Positions 35,700-44,821 of a stretch of 64,000 nt of DNA are shown piece after piece. This DNA comes from an uncultured Lachnospiraceae bacterium. GTDB taxonomy: Bacteria > Bacillota > Clostridia > Lachnospirales > Lachnospiraceae. Where the stretch lies: contig CAMNSD010000023.1 in NCBI GenBank assembly GCA_946554445.1, positions 1 through 64,000 of the forward strand. The letters are read 5' to 3'. The number at the start of each line of letters is the position of its first letter. Within the stretch, counting starts at the first letter, position 1. The position numbers were made by a program, and so were the translations under genes. Below the pieces are notes generated by a model, which made no database searches, had not been told where the DNA came from, and saw only the letters and a program-made list of their open reading frames with translations.

Positions 35700-37997
35700 T
35701 TGAGCAACCAGAAAAATACCATCAACAGATTTACCATCAAAATGCAAAAGAAGCTGCTGATATTATTTATGTTTATATTGGTGGCTTTCGCTGGACTCAG
35801 CGCACGGCTGTTCCTGATTAACAGGGATAATGGTGAGGACTACAAAAAGCAGGTATTGTCGCAGCAGGAGTATGACTCTACGACAATACCTTTTAAACGT
35901 GGTGAGATTGTGGATTCCAATGGTACAGTCTTAGCCGTCAGCAATAAAGTATATAATGTTATTCTTGACACCAATCTGCTGATGCAGGATGAGAATAATC
36001 TGGAACCTACTTTAAACGCCTTGAAACAGATTTTTAACATTGACACGAACACGGTCAGAACTTATATCGCAGAACATCCCAACTCTGCTTACTATGTGAT
36101 GGCCAAGAGAGTGGAGTATGAGAAAAAGGTGGCTTTTGAGGATCTGCAAAAAGATCCTGAACAGGGTAAAAACATTAAAGGTGTCTGGTTCGAAGATGAG
36201 TACAGGAGAGAGTATCCCAATGGTTCCCTGGCCTGTGATGTGATTGGATTTACCACCAGTGATAATGTGGGAACTTATGGACTTGAGGAATATTATAATG
36301 ATATCCTGTGCGGTACGAACGGGCGTGAATACGGTTATCTGAATGATGATTCCACCCTGGAACGGACTACAATCCCGGCAAAGGACGGTTATAATATCCA
36401 GACCACCATTGATGCCAATATCCAGGCAATCGTGGAGAAATACTTGAAGGAATTTAATGAAGATTATAAAGATAATGTGAGGACTGGCAACGGTGCAGAA
36501 GGTCTTGGCTGCATCATTATGGAGGTGAACACAGGCAATATTCTGGCCATGGCGGATTACCCCAATTATGATTTGAATGATACCAGGAATAAGCAGAACC
36601 TGATCGGGATGCCACTTTTGGATGAGAAAGGTGTAAAAGTAAAACCTACTGCGTATGTGACACAGGAAGACTTAGATGCCATGGACGATCAGATGATGTA
36701 TCTGCATCTGGATGCCCTCTGGAAGAACCATTGTATCGTGGACTCTTACGAGCCGGGATCGGTATCCAAACCTTTTACGGTGGCGGCGGCTATCGAGAGC
36801 GGTGCGATTACGGGTAAAGAAACCTATCTTTGTGAGGGAAAGCTTCATGTAGGTGATTATGAAATTAAATGCCATCAGACCTATGGAGATGGCCGGATTA
36901 GCGTTCAAGAAGGAATTGAACGTTCTTGTAACGTGGTGTTGATGAATGTGGCCTTTGCCCTGGGGAAAGATCGGTTTGTGGATTATCAGCATCTGTTCGG
37001 ATTCGGGCTAAAGACTAATATCGATCTGGCGGGAGAACCGCGTACAGACACAGTGGTTTATAACAAAAATACGATTGGTCCCACGGAACTTGCGACCAAC
37101 TCATTTGGTCAGGGTTTTAACGCCACAATGATTCAGATGGCTGCCGGTTTTTGTTCCCTGATCAATGGTGGTTACTATTATGAACCTCATGTGGTGAGCA
37201 AGATTACCACAGCGGATGGGGCCACCATAGAAAATGTGGAGCCGAGAATCCTGAAACAGACAATTTCCAACACCACCAGCGATACCATCAGAGAGTACTG
37301 TAATACGGTGGTGACAGGGGAACATGGAACCGGACATACGGCCAGACCGGCCGGTTATATGATTGGCGGCAAGACTGGTACGGCGGAGACGCTGCCCCGA
37401 GGAAATAAGGAGTATGTGGTATCTTTCATGGGGTATGCGCCGGCAGATGATCCCCAGATTATGATTTATGTGGTGGTGGACAGACCGAATGCGTATCCGC
37501 AGGATGATGCAAAGTATGCCACCAGGGTTGTGCGTAAGATTTTGACAGAAGTGCTGCCTTATCAGAATATCTTTATGACGGAAGAGTTGACAGATAAAGA
37601 GCGGGAAGAACTGGAACAGCTGCAGATTCAGATCCGGACGCCAGAAGGCAGTCAGGAAGAAGAACTGGATGAAGAGGGCAATCCCATCGATCCGGAAGCG
37701 GCGGGAGAAGGTACGGAAGAAGAAGCACAGACCGGCGAGGAAGGCGGAGCGGAAGGAGAACCGGAAGATACGGTCGATCGGGAAGTCTGGAGAAGCTTTC
37801 CGAAGGATCCGGCCACGGGTTATCTGGTGGATCCGAATACTGGCAATTTCCTGGATCCTGAACTGGGTACTGTGATGGGCGGCGGCAGTATGATGGGCGA
37901 GTCACCGGAGGGTGCGGATGGCACTGGTACAGGAGAGGGCGCGGGAGCGGAAGGTGGCAATACACCGGAAGGAAACGCGCCGGAAGGAACAGAATAG
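35700..37997 (+). CDS. ftsI: Class B penicillin-binding protein (FtsI/PBP2-like, division)
   Basis: Septal transpeptidase candidate. A short cytoplasmic start and one membrane anchor (about 18-40) are followed by a dimerisation domain (60-220), then a transpeptidase with S354-VSK357, SCN at 409-411 and KTG at 558-560. From residue 640 to 765 there is a low-complexity acidic and Gly-rich tail instead of PASTA domains. TTG start five bases after AGGTG. The slot after ftsL is that of ftsI. 765 aa is longer than usual because of the tail. Confidence 0.9.
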   Translation: MSNQKNTINRFTIKMQKKLLILFMFILVAFAGLSARLFLINRDNGEDYKKQVLSQQEYDSTTIPFKRGEIVDSNGTVLAVSNKVYNVILDTNLLMQDENNLEPTLNALKQIFNIDTNTVRTYIAEHPNSAYYVMAKRVEYEKKVAFEDLQKDPEQGKNIKGVWFEDEYRREYPNGSLACDVIGFTTSDNVGTYGLEEYYNDILCGTNGREYGYLNDDSTLERTTIPAKDGYNIQTTIDANIQAIVEKYLKEFNEDYKDNVRTGNGAEGLGCIIMEVNTGNILAMADYPNYDLNDTRNKQNLIGMPLLDEKGVKVKPTAYVTQEDLDAMDDQMMYLHLDALWKNHCIVDSYEPGSVSKPFTVAAAIESGAITGKETYLCEGKLHVGDYEIKCHQTYGDGRISVQEGIERSCNVVLMNVAFALGKDRFVDYQHLFGFGLKTNIDLAGEPRTDTVVYNKNTIGPTELATNSFGQGFNATMIQMAAGFCSLINGGYYYEPHVVSKITTADGATIENVEPRILKQTISNTTSDTIREYCNTVVTGEHGTGHTARPAGYMIGGKTGTAETLPRGNKEYVVSFMGYAPADDPQIMIYVVVDRPNAYPQDDAKYATRVVRKILTEVLPYQNIFMTEELTDKEREELEQLQIQIRTPEGSQEEELDEEGNPIDPEAAGEGTEEEAQTGEEGGAEGEPEDTVDREVWRSFPKDPATGYLVDPNTGNFLDPELGTVMGGGSMMGESPEGADGTGTGEGAGAEGGNTPEGNAPEGTE

Positions 37998-38011
37998 AAG
38001 GGAATAAGAAT

Positions 38012-38060
38012 AACCTCATAAAAACGGTAATAAATTATATTAATACCTTTTTGTGAGGTT
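38012..38060 (+). promoter_or_regulatory. Long hairpin covering the spoVD ribosome-binding site
   Basis: AACCTCATAAAAA pairs with TTTTTGTGAGGTT over 13 bp (one G-U), then a bulged C and GGTA/TACC. The right arm contains the GTGAGG ribosome site (38053-38058), eight bases before the ATG at 38067. It is followed by TTCTAT, so a terminator reading is also possible. Confidence 0.7.
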
Positions 38061-38066
38061 TTCTAT

Positions 38067-39848
38067 ATGGCCAAGGAGATACCTTACTTACATAAAACTT
38101 ATCACCGGAGTAAGACTGTGGCTGTCTTTTTCCTGTGTTTTATCGTATTTATAGGATTGGTGGGCAGGCTGGCCTATCTGATGATCTTTCAGTCCGAATA
38201 TTATACCCAGAAGGCAAAGGAACTGCATGAGAGGGAGCGCAGCATTAAGGCGGCCAGGGGGCGGATCATAGATGCCAACGGAAAGATTCTGGCGGATAAT
38301 AAGACTGTCTGTACCATTTCTGTGATACATAGTCAGATTACGGATCCGGAGGAAGTGATAGAGGTACTGTGCAGGGAACTGGAACTGAGTGAAGAGTATG
38401 TCAGGAAACGGGTGGAAAAACGTTCTTCCATAGAGAAGATTCGCAGCAATGTGGAGAAGAGTACAGGGGATGTCATCAGATCTTATGAACTGGACGGCGT
38501 GAAGGTGGATGAGGATTATAAAAGATATTATCCCTATGACACGCTGGCATCCAAGGTGCTGGGGTTTACCGGCGGTGACAATCAGGGGATTATCGGTCTG
38601 GAAGTAATCTATGAGGAATATTTACAGGGCGAGGCGGGAACTATCTTAACGGTGACCGATGCCAAGGGCGTGGAACTAGCGGAAGAAGGAGAGGAGCGGG
38701 TGGAACCTGTGAACGGGCAGGACCTCTACATCAGTCTGGATATGAATATCCAAAGTTATGCCACCCAGCTGGCCCTGCAGACCATGGAGACCAAGAAGGC
38801 TGACAGCGTATCCATACTGGTCATGAATCCGCAAAACGGAGAAGTCCTGGCCATGGTAAACGTACCGGAATTTAACCTAAATGATCCTTATACTCTGCCA
38901 AACGGTATGGATTCGGCAGCGTTTTCCGAAGAAAAAAAGCAGGAACTTCTAAATGCCATGTGGAGAAACGGCTGTATCAATGATACCTATGAGCCGGGCT
39001 CTACTTTTAAGATCGTGACGGCGGCGGCAGGGCTGGAGTCCGGTATGGTAAAGACTACGGATACCTTCAACTGTCCGGGATTTATCATGGTGGAGGACCG
39101 TAAGATACGCTGTCATAAAGTGGGCGGCCATGGGGCGGAGGATTTTGTGCAGGGGACGATGAATTCCTGTAATCCCGTATTCATTACCGTGGGACTGCGC
39201 ATCGGCGTTGAACGGTATTATTCCTATTTCAGGCAGTTCGGCCTTCTGGAAAAGACGGGCATCGACCTGCCGGGTGAGGCAGGAACCATCATGCATAAGA
39301 TGGAAAATATCGGACCGGTGGAACTGGCTACGATCTCTTTTGGGCAGTCGTTTCAGATTACGCCGATTCAGCTGGCGACCACAGCTTCTTCTATCATCAA
39401 CGGCGGCCGACGGATTACGCCTCATTTTGCGGTAAAGACAGCGGCGGCCGATGGCAGTCAAATGGAAATGTTTACTTATCCGGTGCGGGAGAATGTAGTT
39501 TCCGCGGAGACTTCCGAGACCATGCGTTATATTTTGGAGCAGGTGGTGGCGGATGGAAGTGGAAGAAACGGTGCCGTGGAAGGTTATCGGATCGGCGGTA
39601 AGACGGCTACCAGCCAGACACTGCCCCGTGGGAGCGGCAAATATATTGCGTCTTTTCTGGGATTCGCGCCGGCTGATAATCCGCAGGTGCTGGCGGTGGC
39701 GATTATCAATAACCCCAAGGGCACATATTACGGGGGACAGATTGCCGCGCCGGTGATTCGACAGCTCTTTGAGAATATTCTTCCATATTTGGAAAAGATA
39801 GATTATAATGTAACAGGAAGTACAGACGGAAGTCTTGGAAAGGATTAA
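38067..39848 (+). CDS. spoVD: SpoVD-like class B penicillin-binding protein
   Basis: 593 residues: membrane anchor (about 17-40), dimerisation domain (60-210), transpeptidase with S312-TFK315 and SCN at 367-369. The third motif reads K512-T-A instead of KTG (GGKTATSQTLPRG). It lies directly after another PBP and before mraY, where Bacillus has spoVD, the PBP that builds spore cortex. No C-terminal PASTA domain is seen. Expression may be limited by the hairpin over its ribosome site. It could also serve vegetative growth; sequence alone does not decide. Confidence 0.85.
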   Translation: MAKEIPYLHKTYHRSKTVAVFFLCFIVFIGLVGRLAYLMIFQSEYYTQKAKELHERERSIKAARGRIIDANGKILADNKTVCTISVIHSQITDPEEVIEVLCRELELSEEYVRKRVEKRSSIEKIRSNVEKSTGDVIRSYELDGVKVDEDYKRYYPYDTLASKVLGFTGGDNQGIIGLEVIYEEYLQGEAGTILTVTDAKGVELAEEGEERVEPVNGQDLYISLDMNIQSYATQLALQTMETKKADSVSILVMNPQNGEVLAMVNVPEFNLNDPYTLPNGMDSAAFSEEKKQELLNAMWRNGCINDTYEPGSTFKIVTAAAGLESGMVKTTDTFNCPGFIMVEDRKIRCHKVGGHGAEDFVQGTMNSCNPVFITVGLRIGVERYYSYFRQFGLLEKTGIDLPGEAGTIMHKMENIGPVELATISFGQSFQITPIQLATTASSIINGGRRITPHFAVKTAAADGSQMEMFTYPVRENVVSAETSETMRYILEQVVADGSGRNGAVEGYRIGGKTATSQTLPRGSGKYIASFLGFAPADNPQVLAVAIINNPKGTYYGGQIAAPVIRQLFENILPYLEKIDYNVTGSTDGSLGKD

Positions 39849-39857
39849 TGGATCAAT

Positions 39858-40814
39858 ATGAATGGTACGATTTTATTGTCGGTGATGTTATCTTTTGCAA
39901 TCAGTGTGGTGCTGGGGCCTTTGGTGATTCCGTTTCTTAAGAGACTTAAGGTGGGGCAGACAGAGCGGACAGAAGGACCGGAGAGCCATTTAAAGAAAAA
40001 TGGCACGCCGACTATGGGCGGAATCTTATTTCTGGTCAGCGTGGTGGTCACTTCCCTTTTGTTTGTGAAGGATTACCCAAGGATTGTGCCCATTTTGTTT
40101 TTGACGCTGGGATTTGGCCTGATTGGGTTTTTGGATGATTATATCAAGGTGGTATTAAAACGTTCCATGGGCTTGCGTGCATGGCAGAAATTTGCCCTGC
40201 AGATTGTGGTGACGGGGATTTTTGTATTTTACCTGCTCCGCTATACGGATGTGTCTCTGGCGATGAGGGTGCCGTTTCTGGATGGCGTATATCTGGATTT
40301 TGGATGGTGGAATATTCCGATTCTGTTTTTTATTGTGATTGGCACGGTAAATGGCACTAATTTTACAGACGGTCTGGATGGCCTGGCAAGTTCTGTGACG
40401 GTACTGGTGGCGACCTTCTTTACTGTGGTGGCGATTGGGACGGGGAGCGGGATAGAACCCATCACTTGTGCGGTTGTTGGTGCACTGTTAGGATTCTTAT
40501 TGTTTAACGTGCATCCTGCCAGTGTGTTTATGGGCGATACGGGATCCCTTGCGCTGGGCGGATTTGTGGCGGCGGCGGCTTATATGATGCAGATGCCGAT
40601 TTTCATTGCGATTGTAGGATTTATCTATCTGATCGAGGTGGTATCTGTGATTATGCAGGTATCTTATTTCAAGCTGACCGGCGGAAAGCGTATCTTTAAG
40701 ATGGCGCCGATTCATCATCATTTTGAACTCTGCGGCTGGTCGGAGACGAGAGTTGTGGCAGTGTTCTCTATCGTGACGGCGCTTCTTTGTCTGGTGGCGT
40801 TGATGGGTGTCTAA
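39858..40814 (+). CDS. mraY: Phospho-N-acetylmuramoyl-pentapeptide transferase
   Basis: Makes lipid I from UDP-MurNAc-pentapeptide and undecaprenyl phosphate at the membrane. About ten membrane segments, with KKNGTPTMGG near the start, FLDDYIK, NFTDGLDGLA, FMGDTGSLALGG and the histidine cluster APIHHHFE. 318 aa. It starts 10 bases after spoVD and has no strong ribosome site of its own, so coupling is likely. Confidence 0.96.
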   Translation: MNGTILLSVMLSFAISVVLGPLVIPFLKRLKVGQTERTEGPESHLKKNGTPTMGGILFLVSVVVTSLLFVKDYPRIVPILFLTLGFGLIGFLDDYIKVVLKRSMGLRAWQKFALQIVVTGIFVFYLLRYTDVSLAMRVPFLDGVYLDFGWWNIPILFFIVIGTVNGTNFTDGLDGLASSVTVLVATFFTVVAIGTGSGIEPITCAVVGALLGFLLFNVHPASVFMGDTGSLALGGFVAAAAYMMQMPIFIAIVGFIYLIEVVSVIMQVSYFKLTGGKRIFKMAPIHHHFELCGWSETRVVAVFSIVTALLCLVALMGV

Positions 40815-40841
40815 GAATGCCCGAAGTGCGTGGGGCATTCT
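40814..40841 (+). other. Inverted repeat at the mraY stop
   Basis: AGAATGCCC / GGGCATTCT, a 9-bp perfect stem with a 10-base loop, begins at the last base of the stop codon. No T-run follows, so it is a processing or stability hairpin rather than a clear terminator. Confidence 0.5.
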
Positions 40842-40904
40842 CCGCGTGAAATGATTTACGTATTATCTGTCGGTGGGGAGCCGGATATTTGGTTTATGAT
40901 AGAA

Positions 40905-40923
40905 TGACAGTTAATAACTGTCA
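40905..40923. promoter_or_regulatory. Palindrome upstream of murD
   Basis: TGACAGTTAATAACTGTCA is perfectly symmetric around its centre and lies 14 bases before murD. A TATGAT (40895) is just upstream, so it could be an operator in a weak internal promoter or an mRNA hairpin. Confidence 0.45.
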
Positions 40924-40937
40924 GAAAGGTTGAGATT

Positions 40938-42299
40938 ATGGAGTTACAGGGGAAGAAAGTGTTAGTGGTAGGCTCTGGGATCAGCGGGATTGGGGCAGTG
41001 GAAGCACTGCATCATGCGGGGGCTGTGCCGGTCTTGTTTGATGAGAATGATAAGTTATCTCCGGAAGATGTTGGGAATAAATTAAGACCGGGAGTGGAAG
41101 CTGAGATTGTGATTGGCACATTGCCGGAAGAAACAGCAGACAGCATAGAACTGGTGGTCTTGAGCCCGGGAGTTCCTACAGATACGGAGTTTGTGGAGGA
41201 GTTTCGTCAGAAGGGCATCAAGATCTGGGGCGAGATTGAACTGGCTTATGAGTTGGGAAAAGGACGCGTGATCGGTATCACGGGTACTAACGGTAAGACA
41301 ACGACAACCACCCTGGTGGGAGAGATTATGGCGGCCTGCTGTGCAGATGTGGATGTGGTGGGCAACATTGGCAATCCCTACACGGTGACAGCCCTGGACT
41401 CCACAGAAGAGACGGTGACGGTGGCGGAGATCAGCAGTTTCCAGTTGGAGACGGTGGAAAAGTTCCGGCCAGATGTATCGGCAATCTTAAACATTACTCC
41501 GGATCATCTGAACCGCCACCATACCATGGAAAACTATGCGGCGGCGAAGGAGGCCATCACCAAAAACCAGACGAAGGAACAGATCTGCGTGCTTAACTAT
41601 GAAAATAGTTATACCAGGGAGTTTGGAAGTCGGTGTCCGGCTAGGGTGGTCTGGTTTTCGTCTCAGAGAAAACTGGAGGATGGTTTTTATCTGGATGGGG
41701 AAGAAATCTGGCAGGCAGAGAATGGTAAAGCCGTAAGATTGATGAATATTCATGAGATGAATCTGATGGGTATTTGTAATGTGGAAAATGTGATGGCGGC
41801 GATTGCCATCACCCAGGCCATGGGGGTGCCCATGGAGACGATTCTTGCGGTGGTCAGACAGTTTCAGGCTGTGGAGCATCGGATTGAATTTGTGGCCACT
41901 AAGGGAGGCGTGGATTATTATAACGATTCCAAAGGAACCAATCCTGATGCGGCGATTCAGGGAATCCGGGCGATGGATAAGCCTACGGTGCTGATCGGCG
42001 GCGGGTATGATAAGCAAAGTGAGTATGATGAGTGGATAGAAGCCTTTGACAATAAAGTGAAATGTTTCGTGCTAATCGGACAGACCAGAGAGAAGATAGC
42101 CGACTGTGCGAAAAGACATGGTATCGAGAATGTGGTGCTGGCGGATTCTTTTGAGGAGGCGTTCACTGTTTGTGTGGAACAGGCGCAGCCGGGAGACGCG
42201 GTGCTGTTATCGCCGGCCTGCGCAAGCTGGGGCATGTTTCCCAACTATGAAGTCAGGGGCAGGATGTTTAAAGAACTTGTGGAGCAACTGGAGGAGTAA
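40938..42299 (+). CDS. murD: UDP-N-acetylmuramoyl-L-alanine:D-glutamate ligase
   Basis: Adds D-glutamate to UDP-MurNAc-Ala in the cytosol. Rossmann-like N-terminal domain (VLVVGSGISG), ATP loop GITGTNGKTTTT near 115, ITPDHLNRH, YNDSKGTNPDA and the C-terminal LLSPACASWGMF. 453 aa. ATG 40938 follows AAAGGTTGAG. Confidence 0.96.
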   Translation: MELQGKKVLVVGSGISGIGAVEALHHAGAVPVLFDENDKLSPEDVGNKLRPGVEAEIVIGTLPEETADSIELVVLSPGVPTDTEFVEEFRQKGIKIWGEIELAYELGKGRVIGITGTNGKTTTTTLVGEIMAACCADVDVVGNIGNPYTVTALDSTEETVTVAEISSFQLETVEKFRPDVSAILNITPDHLNRHHTMENYAAAKEAITKNQTKEQICVLNYENSYTREFGSRCPARVVWFSSQRKLEDGFYLDGEEIWQAENGKAVRLMNIHEMNLMGICNVENVMAAIAITQAMGVPMETILAVVRQFQAVEHRIEFVATKGGVDYYNDSKGTNPDAAIQGIRAMDKPTVLIGGGYDKQSEYDEWIEAFDNKVKCFVLIGQTREKIADCAKRHGIENVVLADSFEEAFTVCVEQAQPGDAVLLSPACASWGMFPNYEVRGRMFKELVEQLEE

Positions 42300-42305
42300 G
42301 GGTAA

Positions 42306-43472
42306 GTGGCACAGAGAAATTCTTCACGCAAAAGACAACAGAAAAGTGAGAGTTTTATGGATTACAGCCTGCTGTTTATCGTATTGTTTTTGCTGGGATT
42401 TGGTATGGTCATGGTGTTTTCCACCAGTTCCTATGAGGCGAACCTGGATTACGGGGATTCCACGCACTATCTGAAACAGCAGCTTTTTGCGTCGATCCTG
42501 GGGCTTATCGTGATGATTGTGGTGTCCAACATCCCCTATCATTTCTGGGAACGGTTTGCGGCGCTTGCCTATATTGTATCGGCGGTGCTGATTCTTTTGA
42601 TCATTCCGTTCGGACATGAGTCTGGCGGTGCCACTCGATGGCTGTACATAGGACCTATCTCCCTGCAGGTGGCGGAGGTGGCCAAGGTGGGTATGATATT
42701 GTTTTTGGCCAGTCTGATTTGTACCATGGGTAAGCGGATACGGACCAGGAAGGGGTTCTGGACGGTGCTTCTGGTGCCGGCGCCGATTGCGGTGATGATT
42801 TGGCAGATTACCAACAATTTAAGTTCTGCCATCATCATCATGGGTATCGCGGTGCTGATGCTGTTTGTCTCCTGTCCGGATTATAAACGATTTATCCTGC
42901 TGGGACTGGCAACGCTTGCTGGTGCGGCGATAGTAGTTTTTGCTGTGGTGCAGATGGCACAGTCTCAGGCGGACAGTGTGAACTTCCGTGGCGCTCGCAT
43001 CCTGGCATGGCTGGATCCGGAAGCTTACGCCAGCGGCAAGGGATTTCAGACACTGCAGGCGCTCTACGCCATTGGCTCCGGCGGTGTACTGGGCAAGGGG
43101 CTTGGGATGAGTATGCAGAAGCGGGGATTTTTGCCGGAAGCGCAGAACGATATGATATTTTCCATTATCTGTGAGGAACTGGGGCTTTTCGGCGGGATTG
43201 CGGTGATCGTCATGTTCCTGCTTTTGATCTGGCGATTGATGATCATAGCCAACAACGCGCCGGATCTGTTCGGTGCCCTGCTTGTGGTAGGGGTGATGGG
43301 ACATATCGCCATTCAGGTGATCTTGAATATTGCGGTGGTTACGAACACGATTCCCAACACGGGTATTTCCCTTCCTTTTATCAGCTACGGAGGTTCTTCG
43401 GTCATGTTCCTCTTGATAGAGATTGGGTTGGTCCTTAGTGTGGCGAAGGGGATACGGTTGAAAGATTTATAA
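42306..43472 (+). CDS. ftsW: Lipid II polymerase FtsW (SEDS family)
   Basis: SEDS glycosyltransferase of the divisome. Polar N-terminus (1-18), about ten membrane segments, then QNDMIFSIICEELGLFGG, NTGISLPFISYGGSS and the conserved FtsW/RodA end. 388 aa. GTG start six bases after the murD stop. Its location in the division cluster with the two PBPs favours FtsW over RodA. Confidence 0.93.
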   Translation: MAQRNSSRKRQQKSESFMDYSLLFIVLFLLGFGMVMVFSTSSYEANLDYGDSTHYLKQQLFASILGLIVMIVVSNIPYHFWERFAALAYIVSAVLILLIIPFGHESGGATRWLYIGPISLQVAEVAKVGMILFLASLICTMGKRIRTRKGFWTVLLVPAPIAVMIWQITNNLSSAIIIMGIAVLMLFVSCPDYKRFILLGLATLAGAAIVVFAVVQMAQSQADSVNFRGARILAWLDPEAYASGKGFQTLQALYAIGSGGVLGKGLGMSMQKRGFLPEAQNDMIFSIICEELGLFGGIAVIVMFLLLIWRLMIIANNAPDLFGALLVVGVMGHIAIQVILNIAVVTNTIPNTGISLPFISYGGSSVMFLLIEIGLVLSVAKGIRLKDL

Positions 43473-43542
43473 GGACAAGATAATTTTTAATCGAAAATCC
43501 ATATAGATAGAATAGGTCAAATTTTAAATTTGAGGTAATGAT

Positions 43543-44793
43543 ATGGACGCTATTCGTATCTATGGTGGTAACTGTCTGAAGGGACAGACAAAGATACAGG
43601 GGTCAAAAAATGCGTCGCTGCCTGTTCTCGCGGCGACACTTTTGATAAACGGTACTTGTGAGATTGAGAATTGCCCGTACATCTCCGATGTGTTTCATAT
43701 GCTGCGGCTGTTAGAGAGTCTGGGTTGCAAAGTGACAAGAGAGGAAAATCTGGTGCGGGTGGATACAAGTCAGCTGGCAGAGTGTGATATGCCAGCGGAT
43801 TCTGTGGGTGTCATGCGTTCTTCCATCATGCTTTTGGGCGCCCTGCTTGCCCGAACGGGCAGTGTGAGCATGGAGTATCCAGGAGGCTGTGTGATCGGTA
43901 AGCGGCCGATAGACCTTCATCTGCGGGCGCTTCGCCGTATGGGTGTGGAGATCGTGGAGAACGAGGAAGGTTTTTGCGCTCAGGCGGGGAGTCTGCAGGG
44001 TGTTTTTCATGAACTTCCCTTCGTCAGCGTGGGCGTGACAGAGAATTTGATCCTGGCGGCGGTGCTGGCAGAGGGCCAAACGGTCATTCATCCTGCGGCG
44101 CGGGAGCCGGAGATTCAGATTTTATGCGAGTTTTTGCAAAGCGCTGGGGCAAAGATTGAGGGTGTCGGTACAGACCGGTTGGTGATTGAGGGCGTACAGA
44201 GCCTTCATCCGGTACGGTTTCGCATACCGGCGGATAGGATTGTGGCTGGCACGTATTTGGCGGCCTGCATGTGTACCGGCGGCAGGGTATTTTTAGAGGA
44301 TGCCCCCTGTCCGCATATGGAAAGCGTTTTGGCTTGTGCTGAGAGTATGGGAACACAGATTGCCCGTGAAAAAGATGGTATTCAGGTGTCGGGTAGAGCC
44401 TGCAGGCCGCTGGAAAACGGACTGGTGACAGCTTGTTATCCGGGGTTTCCCACAGATTTACAATCCCTTTTTATGGTGGTAATGGCCTTTTCAGGTTATT
44501 CGGGCTGGATTGAGGAAACGGTGTTCGAGAATCGGTTTCGGATCGTGCCGGAACTGTGTAAGATGGGAGCTGATATCACGGCGCAGGGCACAAGAGCTTA
44601 TGTGCATCCCACAGTCGGCCTGCATGGTGCCATTATGGAAGCCAAGGAACTGCGCGGTGGAGCGGCGCTGGTAGTGGCGGCGCTGGCGGCGGAAGGCACG
44701 AGTATCGTGACTAACCGTCATTATATAGACAGGGGATATGAGGATATCACATTAAGTCTCAGGGAACTGGGAGCGGACATTGAACTGGCATGA
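43543..44793 (+). CDS. murA: UDP-N-acetylglucosamine 1-carboxyvinyltransferase
   Basis: First committed step of peptidoglycan synthesis, using phosphoenolpyruvate. Inside-out alpha/beta barrel; GSKNASLPVLAA at the N-terminus and the active-site cysteine in PGGCVIGKRP (the fosfomycin target). 416 aa. GAGG lies seven bases upstream. In this cluster it takes a place where many bacteria have murG/murC. Confidence 0.94.
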   Translation: MDAIRIYGGNCLKGQTKIQGSKNASLPVLAATLLINGTCEIENCPYISDVFHMLRLLESLGCKVTREENLVRVDTSQLAECDMPADSVGVMRSSIMLLGALLARTGSVSMEYPGGCVIGKRPIDLHLRALRRMGVEIVENEEGFCAQAGSLQGVFHELPFVSVGVTENLILAAVLAEGQTVIHPAAREPEIQILCEFLQSAGAKIEGVGTDRLVIEGVQSLHPVRFRIPADRIVAGTYLAACMCTGGRVFLEDAPCPHMESVLACAESMGTQIAREKDGIQVSGRACRPLENGLVTACYPGFPTDLQSLFMVVMAFSGYSGWIEETVFENRFRIVPELCKMGADITAQGTRAYVHPTVGLHGAIMEAKELRGGAALVVAALAAEGTSIVTNRHYIDRGYEDITLSLRELGADIELA

Positions 44794-44804
44794 CACATGT
44801 GTCA
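44791..44804. other. Perfect 14-bp palindrome over the murA stop
   Basis: TGACACATGTGTCA includes the murA stop codon and shares TGACA/TGTCA half-sites with the palindrome before murD, with a shorter centre. Confidence 0.4.
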
Positions 44805-44821
44805 TATCATGAGGTTGTGGA

